DNA of 64,000 bases from CAYJBP01 sp964372025 (GTDB lineage: Bacteria; Bacillota; Dehalobacteriia; UBA4068), in NCBI GenBank assembly GCA_964372025.1, contig CAYJPF010000002.1:1-64000 (forward strand), in the 5' to 3' direction. Shown one piece after another: positions 55,873-63,479 of this stretch. Positions within the stretch are counted from its first letter, which is position 1; each line of letters begins with the position of its first letter. Under the pieces are notes generated by a model. It saw only the letters and a program-made list of their open reading frames with translations. It had not been told where the DNA came from and made no database searches. The translations under genes were made by a program, and so were the position numbers.

Positions 55873-57319
55873 TTGATATTAACCATTCAATAATACCCTT
55901 AGCAGTCAATTCTAATTCTTCCTTTGTTACCGCTACCGACTCTGACGCAACTGCCTGCTGGGTTTTTTCACATCTTGAGCATACAGAATCTTCTGTGTAA
56001 GTAGTAGGTTTTCCGTCTCTAATTTTGTAATATCTATTTTTAGTGTAAAAATAAACGTGTAGTACACCAGATCCTGGCTCTCCCTCCCCATTTTCCCACA
56101 ATTTAGTAAGTTCATTATAATATAAATCTTCACTTAGGCAGCGGATAGCTTTCCATAATGGGAATGTGGGATATGAAGATTCAATTACTTGCTCTATTGC
56201 ACAAAGTAAGTTATAAGAATATTCATCAGTCAGTCGATGCCCCTTAAAGAAGAAGAAGGGCTTTGCCTCACTAGTTTTAGTTTGCGGAGAGTATCCATAA
56301 GGAGTAATGAAATGTCTTCCAGACAGCCATTCTCCCATCATTTTATACTTACCGCCCTCCATCACAACTTTTCGAGAGGTAGCTCCATGAGATTGATCCG
56401 AGAGGGGAGTTAATACTGTAATGGCTCCATAAGTAACAGTTGATTTGTAGGAAGACTGTTTAGAATAGTTAGAAGTAGGATAATCATCATAATCAGAATA
56501 TCCATAATTGCCACCATAATTTGATCTATAGGGCGTTACTGCAGCACTTTTATGTTGATGGTTTTCAGAACGATCGTATACCACTGTCTTAGGATTTTCC
56601 CAAGTTTTACAATAGGAAAATAAAGTATTATGCTCTATATCAATTAGATCTTTAGAACTAAGTTGAATGAGTCCTAAGGACTCCTTAATAGAAGAAAACC
56701 AAAATCCATTAGGAGTATTCACCATATAAAGAGGGCGTTCTTCCGTAGTCACTGTGGATGATTGATAAGATTTAGATTTTCCCTTAAATATAGAAATTAT
56801 TGGGGAAACTTGTCTATAATCTACAAAAACAAATGCTCCGGCTCCTTGATACTCTGTGAGCACATCAAAGCCTTGATAATATACAACATGTGCAAAAATC
56901 TGAGAGTCTGTAAAGTCTGCAGGAACATTACGTAGGTACTTTTCACTCAATTCCGTGTAATTTACCAACGTACCGTTATGAATCATTACAAACTCTACTT
57001 TGCCCTCTGCGTTAGTGATTACCACTGGCTGAGCTTGGTCCACAGTTAATTTCCCTACAGAAGCTTTTCTACAATGCCCTAATGCGACTTGCACTGTAGA
57101 GTCGTTAATATTTCTTACAAAAGAAGACGTCTCTGTGGTAACAAAATCTGCAAAAAGTTTAGTTGCCCCAATACCGTATTCATAATTTCCGTCGATGAAT
57201 GCTCCCGCACTGTCTCCACCACGTTTGTCATTGATAGATCCTAGTACTGCGTACTTTACTTTAGAAAAATCACTTTTTCTTGAAGGCGAGGTTTGGATGT
57301 ATCCAAAAATTCCACACAT
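55844..57319 (-). CDS. Class II glutamine amidotransferase
   Basis: A 491-residue protein. MCGIFGYIQ places the nucleophile Cys2 directly after the initiator Met, as in PurF/GlmS-type (Ntn) amidotransferases. RGGDSAGAFIDG, GHCRKASVG and IHNGTLVNYTEL are the further glutaminase motifs that bind glutamine. It lacks a recognisable synthase domain; the C-terminal ~250 residues are of unknown type with a Cys pair (VCSRCEK). It should release ammonia from glutamine and pass it to a partner, most simply one of the adjacent ligases. It overlaps the downstream amidoligase. No TGA codons. Confidence 0.87.
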   Translation of the reverse strand: MCGIFGYIQTSPSRKSDFSKVKYAVLGSINDKRGGDSAGAFIDGNYEYGIGATKLFADFVTTETSSFVRNINDSTVQVALGHCRKASVGKLTVDQAQPVVITNAEGKVEFVMIHNGTLVNYTELSEKYLRNVPADFTDSQIFAHVVYYQGFDVLTEYQGAGAFVFVDYRQVSPIISIFKGKSKSYQSSTVTTEERPLYMVNTPNGFWFSSIKESLGLIQLSSKDLIDIEHNTLFSYCKTWENPKTVVYDRSENHQHKSAAVTPYRSNYGGNYGYSDYDDYPTSNYSKQSSYKSTVTYGAITVLTPLSDQSHGATSRKVVMEGGKYKMMGEWLSGRHFITPYGYSPQTKTSEAKPFFFFKGHRLTDEYSYNLLCAIEQVIESSYPTFPLWKAIRCLSEDLYYNELTKLWENGEGEPGSGVLHVYFYTKNRYYKIRDGKPTTYTEDSVCSRCEKTQQAVASESVAVTKEELELTAKGIIEWLISNESEHDAKN

Positions 57320-57320
57320 A

Positions 57321-58118
57321 TTAAAGAATATTATATTTGTTAATTAATTTTTTAGCCAAGTCTGTATTATTAGTATTAATACATTCCATAATTGCATCCA
57401 TATCTGCTTGAGGAGTCTTACCCTCATTTATGAAAGCTATTGCCTTCATTGTTTGTCGGTATACCCAACGTAGTGTTTCCTCACTGGTGATGAAATATCC
57501 AGACAAAGTGCGATATTCGCATCCATAGGCAGTCATTCTAAAACAACCCGCTTTTCCATATAGTTTCCTACGTTCATTATCGTTGTCCATCAATATTGAT
57601 GGGACTCCTAGAAATAGGTCTAGAGTTTTAATAATGAGCAACGAAGTGGTTAGGTTATGATCGTCGTACCCCACGTGAATATGGCATCCTGTTGTTCGGA
57701 GATTAGTTGCTGCTCCTTCTGGAGTAGGATTTTCTGCCTCTAGCCAAGCGTTGAAATCTGGTTCGCAGCCAAACATCTTAGCTTCATCGGATTGAAGCTG
57801 ATCTTCGTCAATAAAAGCACTTCCTTGACATAGTATATCTAATTTAGAGTCTTTAGATTTCACAAAATCTCTGATCCATTCTTTCATCGTCAACATGTTA
57901 TTAACGAAATCGTCCTCGTTGTCTACAGGGGGAATATTGTACTCTGCAAGAATATTATCAATTTGCAATCCAAATCCACTGGGCATATTTTCAGGATGAT
58001 ATGCATCCCCTTTTTGTCCCGGGATTAGTCCTATAGAAGAAACTACCTTATCAGTAGTTGTATTAACGATAAAAAGTTCTGGATCAGAACCAATTGTGAT
58101 GTTTTTTAATTTGCTCAT
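57321..58118 (-). CDS. PhiEco32-type amidoligase (COOH-NH2 ligase)
   Basis: A 265-residue enzyme of the phage-type COOH-NH2 ligase family. It opens with ITIGSDPELFIV (Asp and Glu for ATP-Mg), then GLQIDNILAEYNIPP, TTGCHIHVGYDD and GCEYRTLSGYF, the order known from glutamate-cysteine-ligase-like amidoligases. It differs in sequence and length from the amidoligase at 54400, so the cluster has two distinct ligases. It ends 1 base before the class II amidotransferase and begins 9 bases after the class I one. It probably forms an amide or peptide bond on a small molecule or peptide. Confidence 0.86.
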   Translation of the reverse strand: MSKLKNITIGSDPELFIVNTTTDKVVSSIGLIPGQKGDAYHPENMPSGFGLQIDNILAEYNIPPVDNEDDFVNNMLTMKEWIRDFVKSKDSKLDILCQGSAFIDEDQLQSDEAKMFGCEPDFNAWLEAENPTPEGAATNLRTTGCHIHVGYDDHNLTTSLLIIKTLDLFLGVPSILMDNDNERRKLYGKAGCFRMTAYGCEYRTLSGYFITSEETLRWVYRQTMKAIAFINEGKTPQADMDAIMECINTNNTDLAKKLINKYNIL

Positions 58119-58127
58119 TTTGTGAGT

Positions 58128-58751
58128 TTATTTTAAATATGATAAAATAAGTTGATTAGTGTATTCTATATTGGCCTCATCTGAAGACCATTCTGGATGT
58201 CCCTGAATACAAAGGGAATTTGTTTTTGGAAAGAAAGCATTTTCTACCTCTACGAACGCATTTGGAACCTCAATAGGACCATTTCCCATACAATATCTAT
58301 CAGAACGTGCTTCTTCGCTCCACGCCAATAGTTCCCAATTTTCTTTGGGCATATTCCATGGATACATCATCTGGTGATGTACAGAAGTAACATTGTAGAT
58401 CTCTCCCGTATTTGTTTGAATAGTGTGTCCCCCTCCTCCAGCATGTCTTCGAACATCTTGGATAAGCTTTCCGCCAGATAGTGCACAAAGAAGTTGAGCT
58501 CCCCTACAAATACCTAATTTTAGAGTACCTGCAGGAATCTTATTATATTCAGCTAACTCAAATGCATCTCTACGCCTATCAAAATACGTAGAAGGATGCT
58601 CTGTGTCCCCATATATTTCAGGATTAATGTCTGCCCCTCCTGTAAAAATAGCGATATCCGCTTCGTTTACATTATCAGTTAATGTAAATGGGAAATTAAT
58701 AAAACAAGTAATATTGTTCCAATCATTTCCTACAATATAAATTTTTTTCAT
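58128..58751 (-). CDS. Class I glutamine amidotransferase-like hydrolase (peptidase C26)
   Basis: A 207-residue protein resembling gamma-glutamyl hydrolases such as PuuD. The nucleophile elbow is KLGICRGAQLL (Cys82), the oxyanion region is FTGGADINPEIYG, and the catalytic His-Glu pair lies in QGHPEWSSDEAN. VTSVHHQMMYP is also typical of the family. It either hydrolyses gamma-glutamyl amides, trimming the cluster product, or supplies ammonia. It is coupled by overlap to the gene upstream (58751). All five Trp codons are TGG. Confidence 0.87.
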   Translation of the reverse strand: MKKIYIVGNDWNNITCFINFPFTLTDNVNEADIAIFTGGADINPEIYGDTEHPSTYFDRRRDAFELAEYNKIPAGTLKLGICRGAQLLCALSGGKLIQDVRRHAGGGGHTIQTNTGEIYNVTSVHHQMMYPWNMPKENWELLAWSEEARSDRYCMGNGPIEVPNAFVEVENAFFPKTNSLCIQGHPEWSSDEANIEYTNQLILSYLK

Positions 58752-59518
58752 TATAGACTTTTTAAATAATTATGTGTTTTTTCAATAAAATCAGGTTCGC
58801 GTGTCCTACTGACCTCGTGGTAGGTAAATCCTAGATAATCTTCTGGCGAACTAGTTACTTTTAAAGATCGTGGAAAAGTTTTTATGAGCCATTGAGAGTT
58901 CTCATACATCTTACTCCAATCAGTTTCTTTAAAAGACTTTATTAATTGTTCAAAAGTTAATGGTACCCTAGGCAACGTATCTGTTGACCAACAATGATTA
59001 ATTCTTCGCAGCAAGCATAGTATCAATGAACAAATAGGATACTTTTGATATTCCTTATAATGCGCTCTTAATGCATATGCGGTTACTGCTAAATAATTAC
59101 CAGGAGCCTCGTTAGGTAATCGCATTAATCCCGCTAATAAAAATACACAATATTGGGGAATATTATTAAACGTGGCTGTAAGTTTGTATTTACAAAAAGC
59201 TATAGAAGAATTCTTTTCTACGTTTATATTAAAGGTAGGATCTAAAGATTGAAATAATGCAGTTAGTTCTTGGTAATAAGCAAGAGTTTCTTTCTTATTA
59301 AGAAAAGAATGCGAAAGTACGTCTGAATATGCTTTTTTATCTGCTAAATAATAAACCAAAGCACCCGTAGCAGTATTTATTGTTTGGGTACGCATTCTAC
59401 CACTTCATCCCCCAAAACAAGCAGTTTCGGTTGCCTGTTTATTTATCCGGTCTACAATAGTTCCTTTATTAGAAACAATTGTTACATCTAAATGATAATT
59501 ACAATATAATCGTTTCAT
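58751..59518 (-). CDS. Unknown protein in the amidoligase cluster
   Basis: A 255-residue ORF from ATG 59518 across TGA 59396-59398 (Trp38). The N-terminus (MKRLYCNYHLDVTIV, then ETACFGGWSGRMRTQTINTATGALVYYLADKKAY) is likely functional because the reading frame and composition continue across the TGA. The rest is helical with aromatic and Cys residues (ICSLILCLLRRINHCW). I recognise no family. It is the only gene in the cluster that uses TGA. Location suggests a substrate-binding or modified target protein. Confidence 0.65.
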
Positions 59519-59549
59519 ACTATAATTAACATTTTTTGGGATTCTTCTT

Positions 59550-60422
59550 TTAATTTGGAACATACTTCAATAGTGCTTTAATAAATGGTTTATAATAAGG
59601 GTGACTTCGTAAAGTTTTTTGTGGAGAGCCCAAAAGTAAGTCTAAATCTTCTCGGCCTGGATTTCTGCGAGAAGGTACAGAGGTAATTCCTTGATTACGT
59701 AAATAGGTTTTGTATTGAGCTGAATACTCAAATAAATTATTTACTCGATTGTTAGTAGGAATTTTTGCAATTACCTTCGAAATATCACAAGGAACTAGGT
59801 TTCCTGAACTAAATCCAAAAGAATGGCTTCCTCCAGAATAAGACATACTCTCAATAAAAGTTACCAGCCAAAATAAACTCTTTCGACGATAATATAGCTG
59901 TTCTTTTAATTTAAAGGCATGTGCTAAATAATAATGATACGGCCACTCATAAAGGTATCGAATAGCAGTCGTTATAAATCTAAAGCTCATCTTAGATAAT
60001 TTGTCTGCTGCAAACTTTACCTCATAAATAGGAGTGTTTTGGAAACATTCTGGAATGATGTGCTCATCGTCGTCCTCATCTATAGGCATCGCATCAATTT
60101 CTTGTACTGTTAGTCGCACATTTGTGTTTCCCAAGGAAGGGTGATTAGCAGCCTCCGCAATGATGTCTAGCCAAGCCTGAATCTGCTCTAATGAGCACCA
60201 TGTGTAATTACTCCAACGCTCTCCCGTAAGCAATACGTCCACATTTTTGTTAATGTAGATAGAGCTTTTCATATCCTTCATCACACAGGTTTCCTCATTA
60301 AGGAGGCCCAGCCATGCTCCATAACATGCATATCTATCTAACTCTACAGTATTGGCGATACTATGACCATTGTATTCTTTTGTGAACTCTGCTGTATAAA
60401 TTGAACAAATGTTTGTAATCAT
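59550..60422 (-). CDS. Unknown protein in the amidoligase cluster
   Basis: A 290-residue protein. The N-terminal part contains ELDRYACYGAWLGLLNEETCVMKDM; an acidic run (PIDEDDDEHIIPE) lies near residue 115; the C-terminal half is helical and aromatic, with a GGSHSFGFSSG stretch and a basic end. I know no family for it. It overlaps the ATP-grasp gene by one base, so it is likely coupled to it. It may be an accessory or acceptor protein of the ligases. Confidence 0.65.
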   Translation of the reverse strand: MITNICSIYTAEFTKEYNGHSIANTVELDRYACYGAWLGLLNEETCVMKDMKSSIYINKNVDVLLTGERWSNYTWCSLEQIQAWLDIIAEAANHPSLGNTNVRLTVQEIDAMPIDEDDDEHIIPECFQNTPIYEVKFAADKLSKMSFRFITTAIRYLYEWPYHYYLAHAFKLKEQLYYRRKSLFWLVTFIESMSYSGGSHSFGFSSGNLVPCDISKVIAKIPTNNRVNNLFEYSAQYKTYLRNQGITSVPSRRNPGREDLDLLLGSPQKTLRSHPYYKPFIKALLKYVPN

Positions 60423-61204
60423 TATAGTCCTAATGTATTTAGTTTGTTGATATATTTAGTAATGGTGTAATCTCCCAATGATGGGGCTGAATTTGTTTCA
60501 AGAATAATAAATTTTGGATCCACCATATTGTCTTTTCCCTGAACTTTGATATCTACTGCGCCCACATCTATTCCTACAGCATTCATAGCTGCTACAGCCA
60601 TATTGCAAATTTCTTCCCAATTGCCTGGTTTTGCAAATAATGGATTTGGTTGACCTGTTTCGGGATTATGTTCGCATATCCAAACACTATTATCGTCATG
60701 ACGATGCCATCTTTCTACAGCGTCCCTTTGCAACATTTTTCGATAGGAAATAACAGGTTCTCCCGCTATAATGTGGATTCTATACTCTTTACTATACGTA
60801 TAGTATTTTTCAATAATATGTGTCTCGGGACTCTTGTCCTCCATACATTCCCTAAGTTCTTGGGCATTTTGAATAAGGTAAATTCCATTTCCCTTAGACG
60901 AAGCTCTATGTTTTACAATGGCGGGAAAGGTATCCCAATCGTCCAATACCTCTCTAACTACTCCCCATTCCGCAGTAATTATCTCCGCAGAGTCAAACGC
61001 ACGCTTCATTAATACTTTGTTTCCAGAAATTTTACACGCTTCTACACTGTTGAGGATTGTGCAATTATTAGGAATACCGTTTGGGAAAATTTCTTCCATA
61101 GGAGTAGTAGACCCTAATCTAAGTAACGCATGGCCGTTAGTACGAATTTTTCGTCTGAGGCCGTGAGCAGAATGGTTTCTACTCCTTATTTTCATATATC
61201 TCAT
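60422..61204 (-). CDS. ATP-grasp ligase
   Basis: A 260-residue ATP-grasp enzyme. The N-terminus MRYMKIRSRNHSAHGLR is basic; DTFPAIVKHRASSKGNGIYLI is the ATP-binding lysine and glycine-rich loop; THIIEKYY gives the adenine-contact Glu; EYRIHIIAGEPV and GAVDIKVQGKDN, then FIILETNSAPSL carry the Mg-binding Asp and Glu-x-Asn of the family. Such enzymes activate a carboxylate as acyl-phosphate and join it to an amine, as in RimK-type ligases. It stands at the upstream end of the amidoligase cluster. ATG 61204 or 61195 could be the start. Confidence 0.87.
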   Translation of the reverse strand: MRYMKIRSRNHSAHGLRRKIRTNGHALLRLGSTTPMEEIFPNGIPNNCTILNSVEACKISGNKVLMKRAFDSAEIITAEWGVVREVLDDWDTFPAIVKHRASSKGNGIYLIQNAQELRECMEDKSPETHIIEKYYTYSKEYRIHIIAGEPVISYRKMLQRDAVERWHRHDDNSVWICEHNPETGQPNPLFAKPGNWEEICNMAVAAMNAVGIDVGAVDIKVQGKDNMVDPKFIILETNSAPSLGDYTITKYINKLNTLGL

Positions 61205-61214
61205 ATATACAATT

Positions 61215-62225
61215 TTAAAATGGACAATCTATATAATTAATTGTCTTGGTTAATAATGAGTTAATAATAGTAATAAATTTTGTCTTGCCAACTTTTTGAA
61301 ATAAATCGGAACTATCTTTAGCTCCAAATTCTTCTGGTAGAATTAATTGGGTTAATTCAAATGTTTTAGAAAATAGTTTTCCATACTTTGTTCCCCAATT
61401 TTCTTTCTTTGTAAAATCATTATCATATAAAATATAGATGTTAGCAAATCTACTTTTTAATTCGTTGATAACAGATTCTTTGGGTAAATAGGATTCTGCC
61501 TGTAGACTTGTGGCCGGAATACCTGTGGAATTCCATATGCACATAGCATCCTTACGAGAAGAAGTAATAATTAATGTGTCTCCCTTTTGGGGGAGTTGTT
61601 CCCACATATCCCAAGTATCCCCACTATGTTTATTTAACCATTTAAATTTAGTGCTAAACGGCTGGTAAATTTTATATGTAGGAACACCATCTTTAAACTC
61701 TATGTATGCATACGCATATTTTTCTGCGGGGATAATATGTTCTCCTAATTCAGTATATAAGAATGTATGACTGATAGGAACTACCTTACAAAATTCTAAA
61801 AACTTTTTAGATAATCCGTAGCTTCTCCAATATTCTTTATCCCATTCTGCCCACGCTCTTTGCCTAATTTTGATCTCAGAAACTCTAGGTTTAGGAGAAT
61901 ATTTAGTCTTCGGCTGTGCAGAAGGAATGGAGGCTGTCTTAGTAATATCTGCGGAATCAATAGTATTTAGCACTTCTTGCCAAGGCTTATTTAGATAGCG
62001 CTGCAATAAGGTGAATAAGTCGCCTTTATCACCGGTAGCAAAATCAGTAAAATATACTTTTCCTTCTGCACTACATGTAAGCCCTAACGAAGGATTTGTA
62101 TCAGAGCGGAGAGGACTACATATTACAGTAGGTAAATTGCATACTCCAAAATAATGATGGAGTATTTGCAATTCACTTACTTTTTCTAAGAGATCCTCTT
62201 TATAGGAGTTCCCCTTAGCAAACAT
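61215..62225 (-). CDS. DNA primase with CHC2-like and TOPRIM domains
   Basis: A 336-residue DnaG-type primase. The N-terminal CICSPLRSDTNPSL-like segment (residues ~35-50) and YFTDFATGDKGDLFTLL resemble CHC2 zinc-finger primases without a full Cys set. The TOPRIM domain follows: LIITSSRKDAMCIWNSTGIPA and IYILYDNDFTKKENWG, where the usual first catalytic Glu is replaced in TSSRKD, a variant known from Bacteroidetes phage primases. It synthesises primers for lagging-strand replication. It starts just behind the predicted single-stranded DNA-binding protein gene. Confidence 0.85.
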   Translation of the reverse strand: MFAKGNSYKEDLLEKVSELQILHHYFGVCNLPTVICSPLRSDTNPSLGLTCSAEGKVYFTDFATGDKGDLFTLLQRYLNKPWQEVLNTIDSADITKTASIPSAQPKTKYSPKPRVSEIKIRQRAWAEWDKEYWRSYGLSKKFLEFCKVVPISHTFLYTELGEHIIPAEKYAYAYIEFKDGVPTYKIYQPFSTKFKWLNKHSGDTWDMWEQLPQKGDTLIITSSRKDAMCIWNSTGIPATSLQAESYLPKESVINELKSRFANIYILYDNDFTKKENWGTKYGKLFSKTFELTQLILPEEFGAKDSSDLFQKVGKTKFITIINSLLTKTINYIDCPF

Positions 62226-62226
62226 T

Positions 62227-63090
62227 TTACCAATCGTCTTCTACATCTGTTGCCGCGGTAACTTCCGAAGGATTCGTTGGAGTTAAGGTAAAATCCCTAA
62301 GCTCAAAGTCTGATGGGCCAAAATTAGTATTTTTATACCCACCAAATTCTTGCACATTCGCAAGACGTTTAGCTACAAAATCTACATTTCGCGCCCCTCC
62401 TCGAATTGGAACATCAACAAACCAATCTTGAAATACTCGATTATCCTCTGTTATACGTGCTCCCGCTAGCATCTTAAAGATTTTCATAGAAGCCATATAA
62501 GACTTTAGCTCTTTGATATTACCAGTTGTAGCCATCGCCTTAATATCATCCATACGAGATAGTGCGTCTTGCTTATTAGCAATAACATTTCCCTCAAAAT
62601 TAATTACTCTGGGGATGTTGATGGCTGTCTGGAGAAGCATCGTAAGTCTTTCTTCTCCCACAAAAGCAGGGCGAACGTCCTCCATTAAGAAGTTGGGAAA
62701 GTTTTCAGGAGGAGTATTAGTTTCCATCTGCTCCTTAGTAACCCAAGCAAATTGCCCATACGGGTTCACGACCTGTACCTTGGATTTATCTGCATTAAAT
62801 CTTTTCTCTGGAGTAACCCAGATAGCAAATTTACTAAGAACATCTACATCACTTTCTTTAGTAGATTGTACGTAGAAATCCAGCCTTAGACGAGCAGTAC
62901 CTGTATTAGGATCTTTGTCCAAATACACAAGATCTTTTTCAATGACCCTATTCTGTAACTTACCCAATTCTTCTTTTGTAGGATTAATGGCTACAATTTG
63001 AATTGGCATAATTCCCGTATACACAGGTTGTGGAGTGAAAGTAGCAGCTTCTGAGCCAGCTGCAAAGGCCATCATCAATAATTCTGACAT
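62227..63090 (-). CDS. Predicted single-stranded DNA-binding replication protein
   Basis: A 287-residue protein with a central beta-rich region (LRLDFYVQS, FAIWVTPEKRF, DWFVDVPIRGG) and a strongly acidic C-terminus ending in DVEDDW, the acidic tip with terminal aromatic residue that is the hallmark of phage SSBs such as T7 gp2.5 and T4 gp32. It lies between the primase and the Sak4-like ATPase gene. I placed the start at ATG 63090; the longer frame to 63126 would overlap the upstream gene. The function is inferred from tail and context. Confidence 0.65.
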   Translation of the reverse strand: MSELLMMAFAAGSEAATFTPQPVYTGIMPIQIVAINPTKEELGKLQNRVIEKDLVYLDKDPNTGTARLRLDFYVQSTKESDVDVLSKFAIWVTPEKRFNADKSKVQVVNPYGQFAWVTKEQMETNTPPENFPNFLMEDVRPAFVGEERLTMLLQTAINIPRVINFEGNVIANKQDALSRMDDIKAMATTGNIKELKSYMASMKIFKMLAGARITEDNRVFQDWFVDVPIRGGARNVDFVAKRLANVQEFGGYKNTNFGPSDFELRDFTLTPTNPSEVTAATDVEDDW

Positions 63091-63106
63091 AATATAGTTA
63101 TTTAAA

Positions 63107-63479
63107 TTAAATACCGTAATATTCACGGATAGAATTGTCTACTAAAGACAATGAATTTGGGATCAGCATGTCGTTAAACATACCAATAGGAGATTTTCCA
63201 GAACTTGCATTACATTGTGTCTCAAAGTAATACTTATTTCTTCCATCTCCTGATGCTTCTACCTTAGTAAATAACACTACAGGTAAGAGAGATTCTGGGA
63301 ATACTTTTTTGAGTTTTCTACCAGAAGTGGCTAATACTTTACGCTCTTGTCCAGAAGCATCTGTAACAAGTTCAGGATGCCCGAATATGTAGCATATTTG
63401 GTCTTCCCTAAGAATAGTATTAGCAGTCTTAATAATATCTACTACATCAATAGCTAAATCCTTCCATTGCGTTTGTTTT
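63107..63479 (-). CDS. Sak4-like / AAA_24 ATPase, 3' exon (partial)
   Basis: The C-terminal ~124 residues of a P-loop recombination ATPase: WKDLAIDVVDIIKTA, then CYIFGHPEL, RKVLATSGRKLKKVFPESLL, VVLFTKVE, YYFETQCNASSGKSPIGMF and NSLSLVDNSIREYYGI, the pattern of phage AAA_24/Sak4-type single-strand annealing ATPases. The Walker A and B motifs would be in exon 1 beyond the window. The exon start at 63479 follows from the group I intron that ends (in G) at 63480. It works with the SSB in replication and recombination. Confidence 0.72.
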
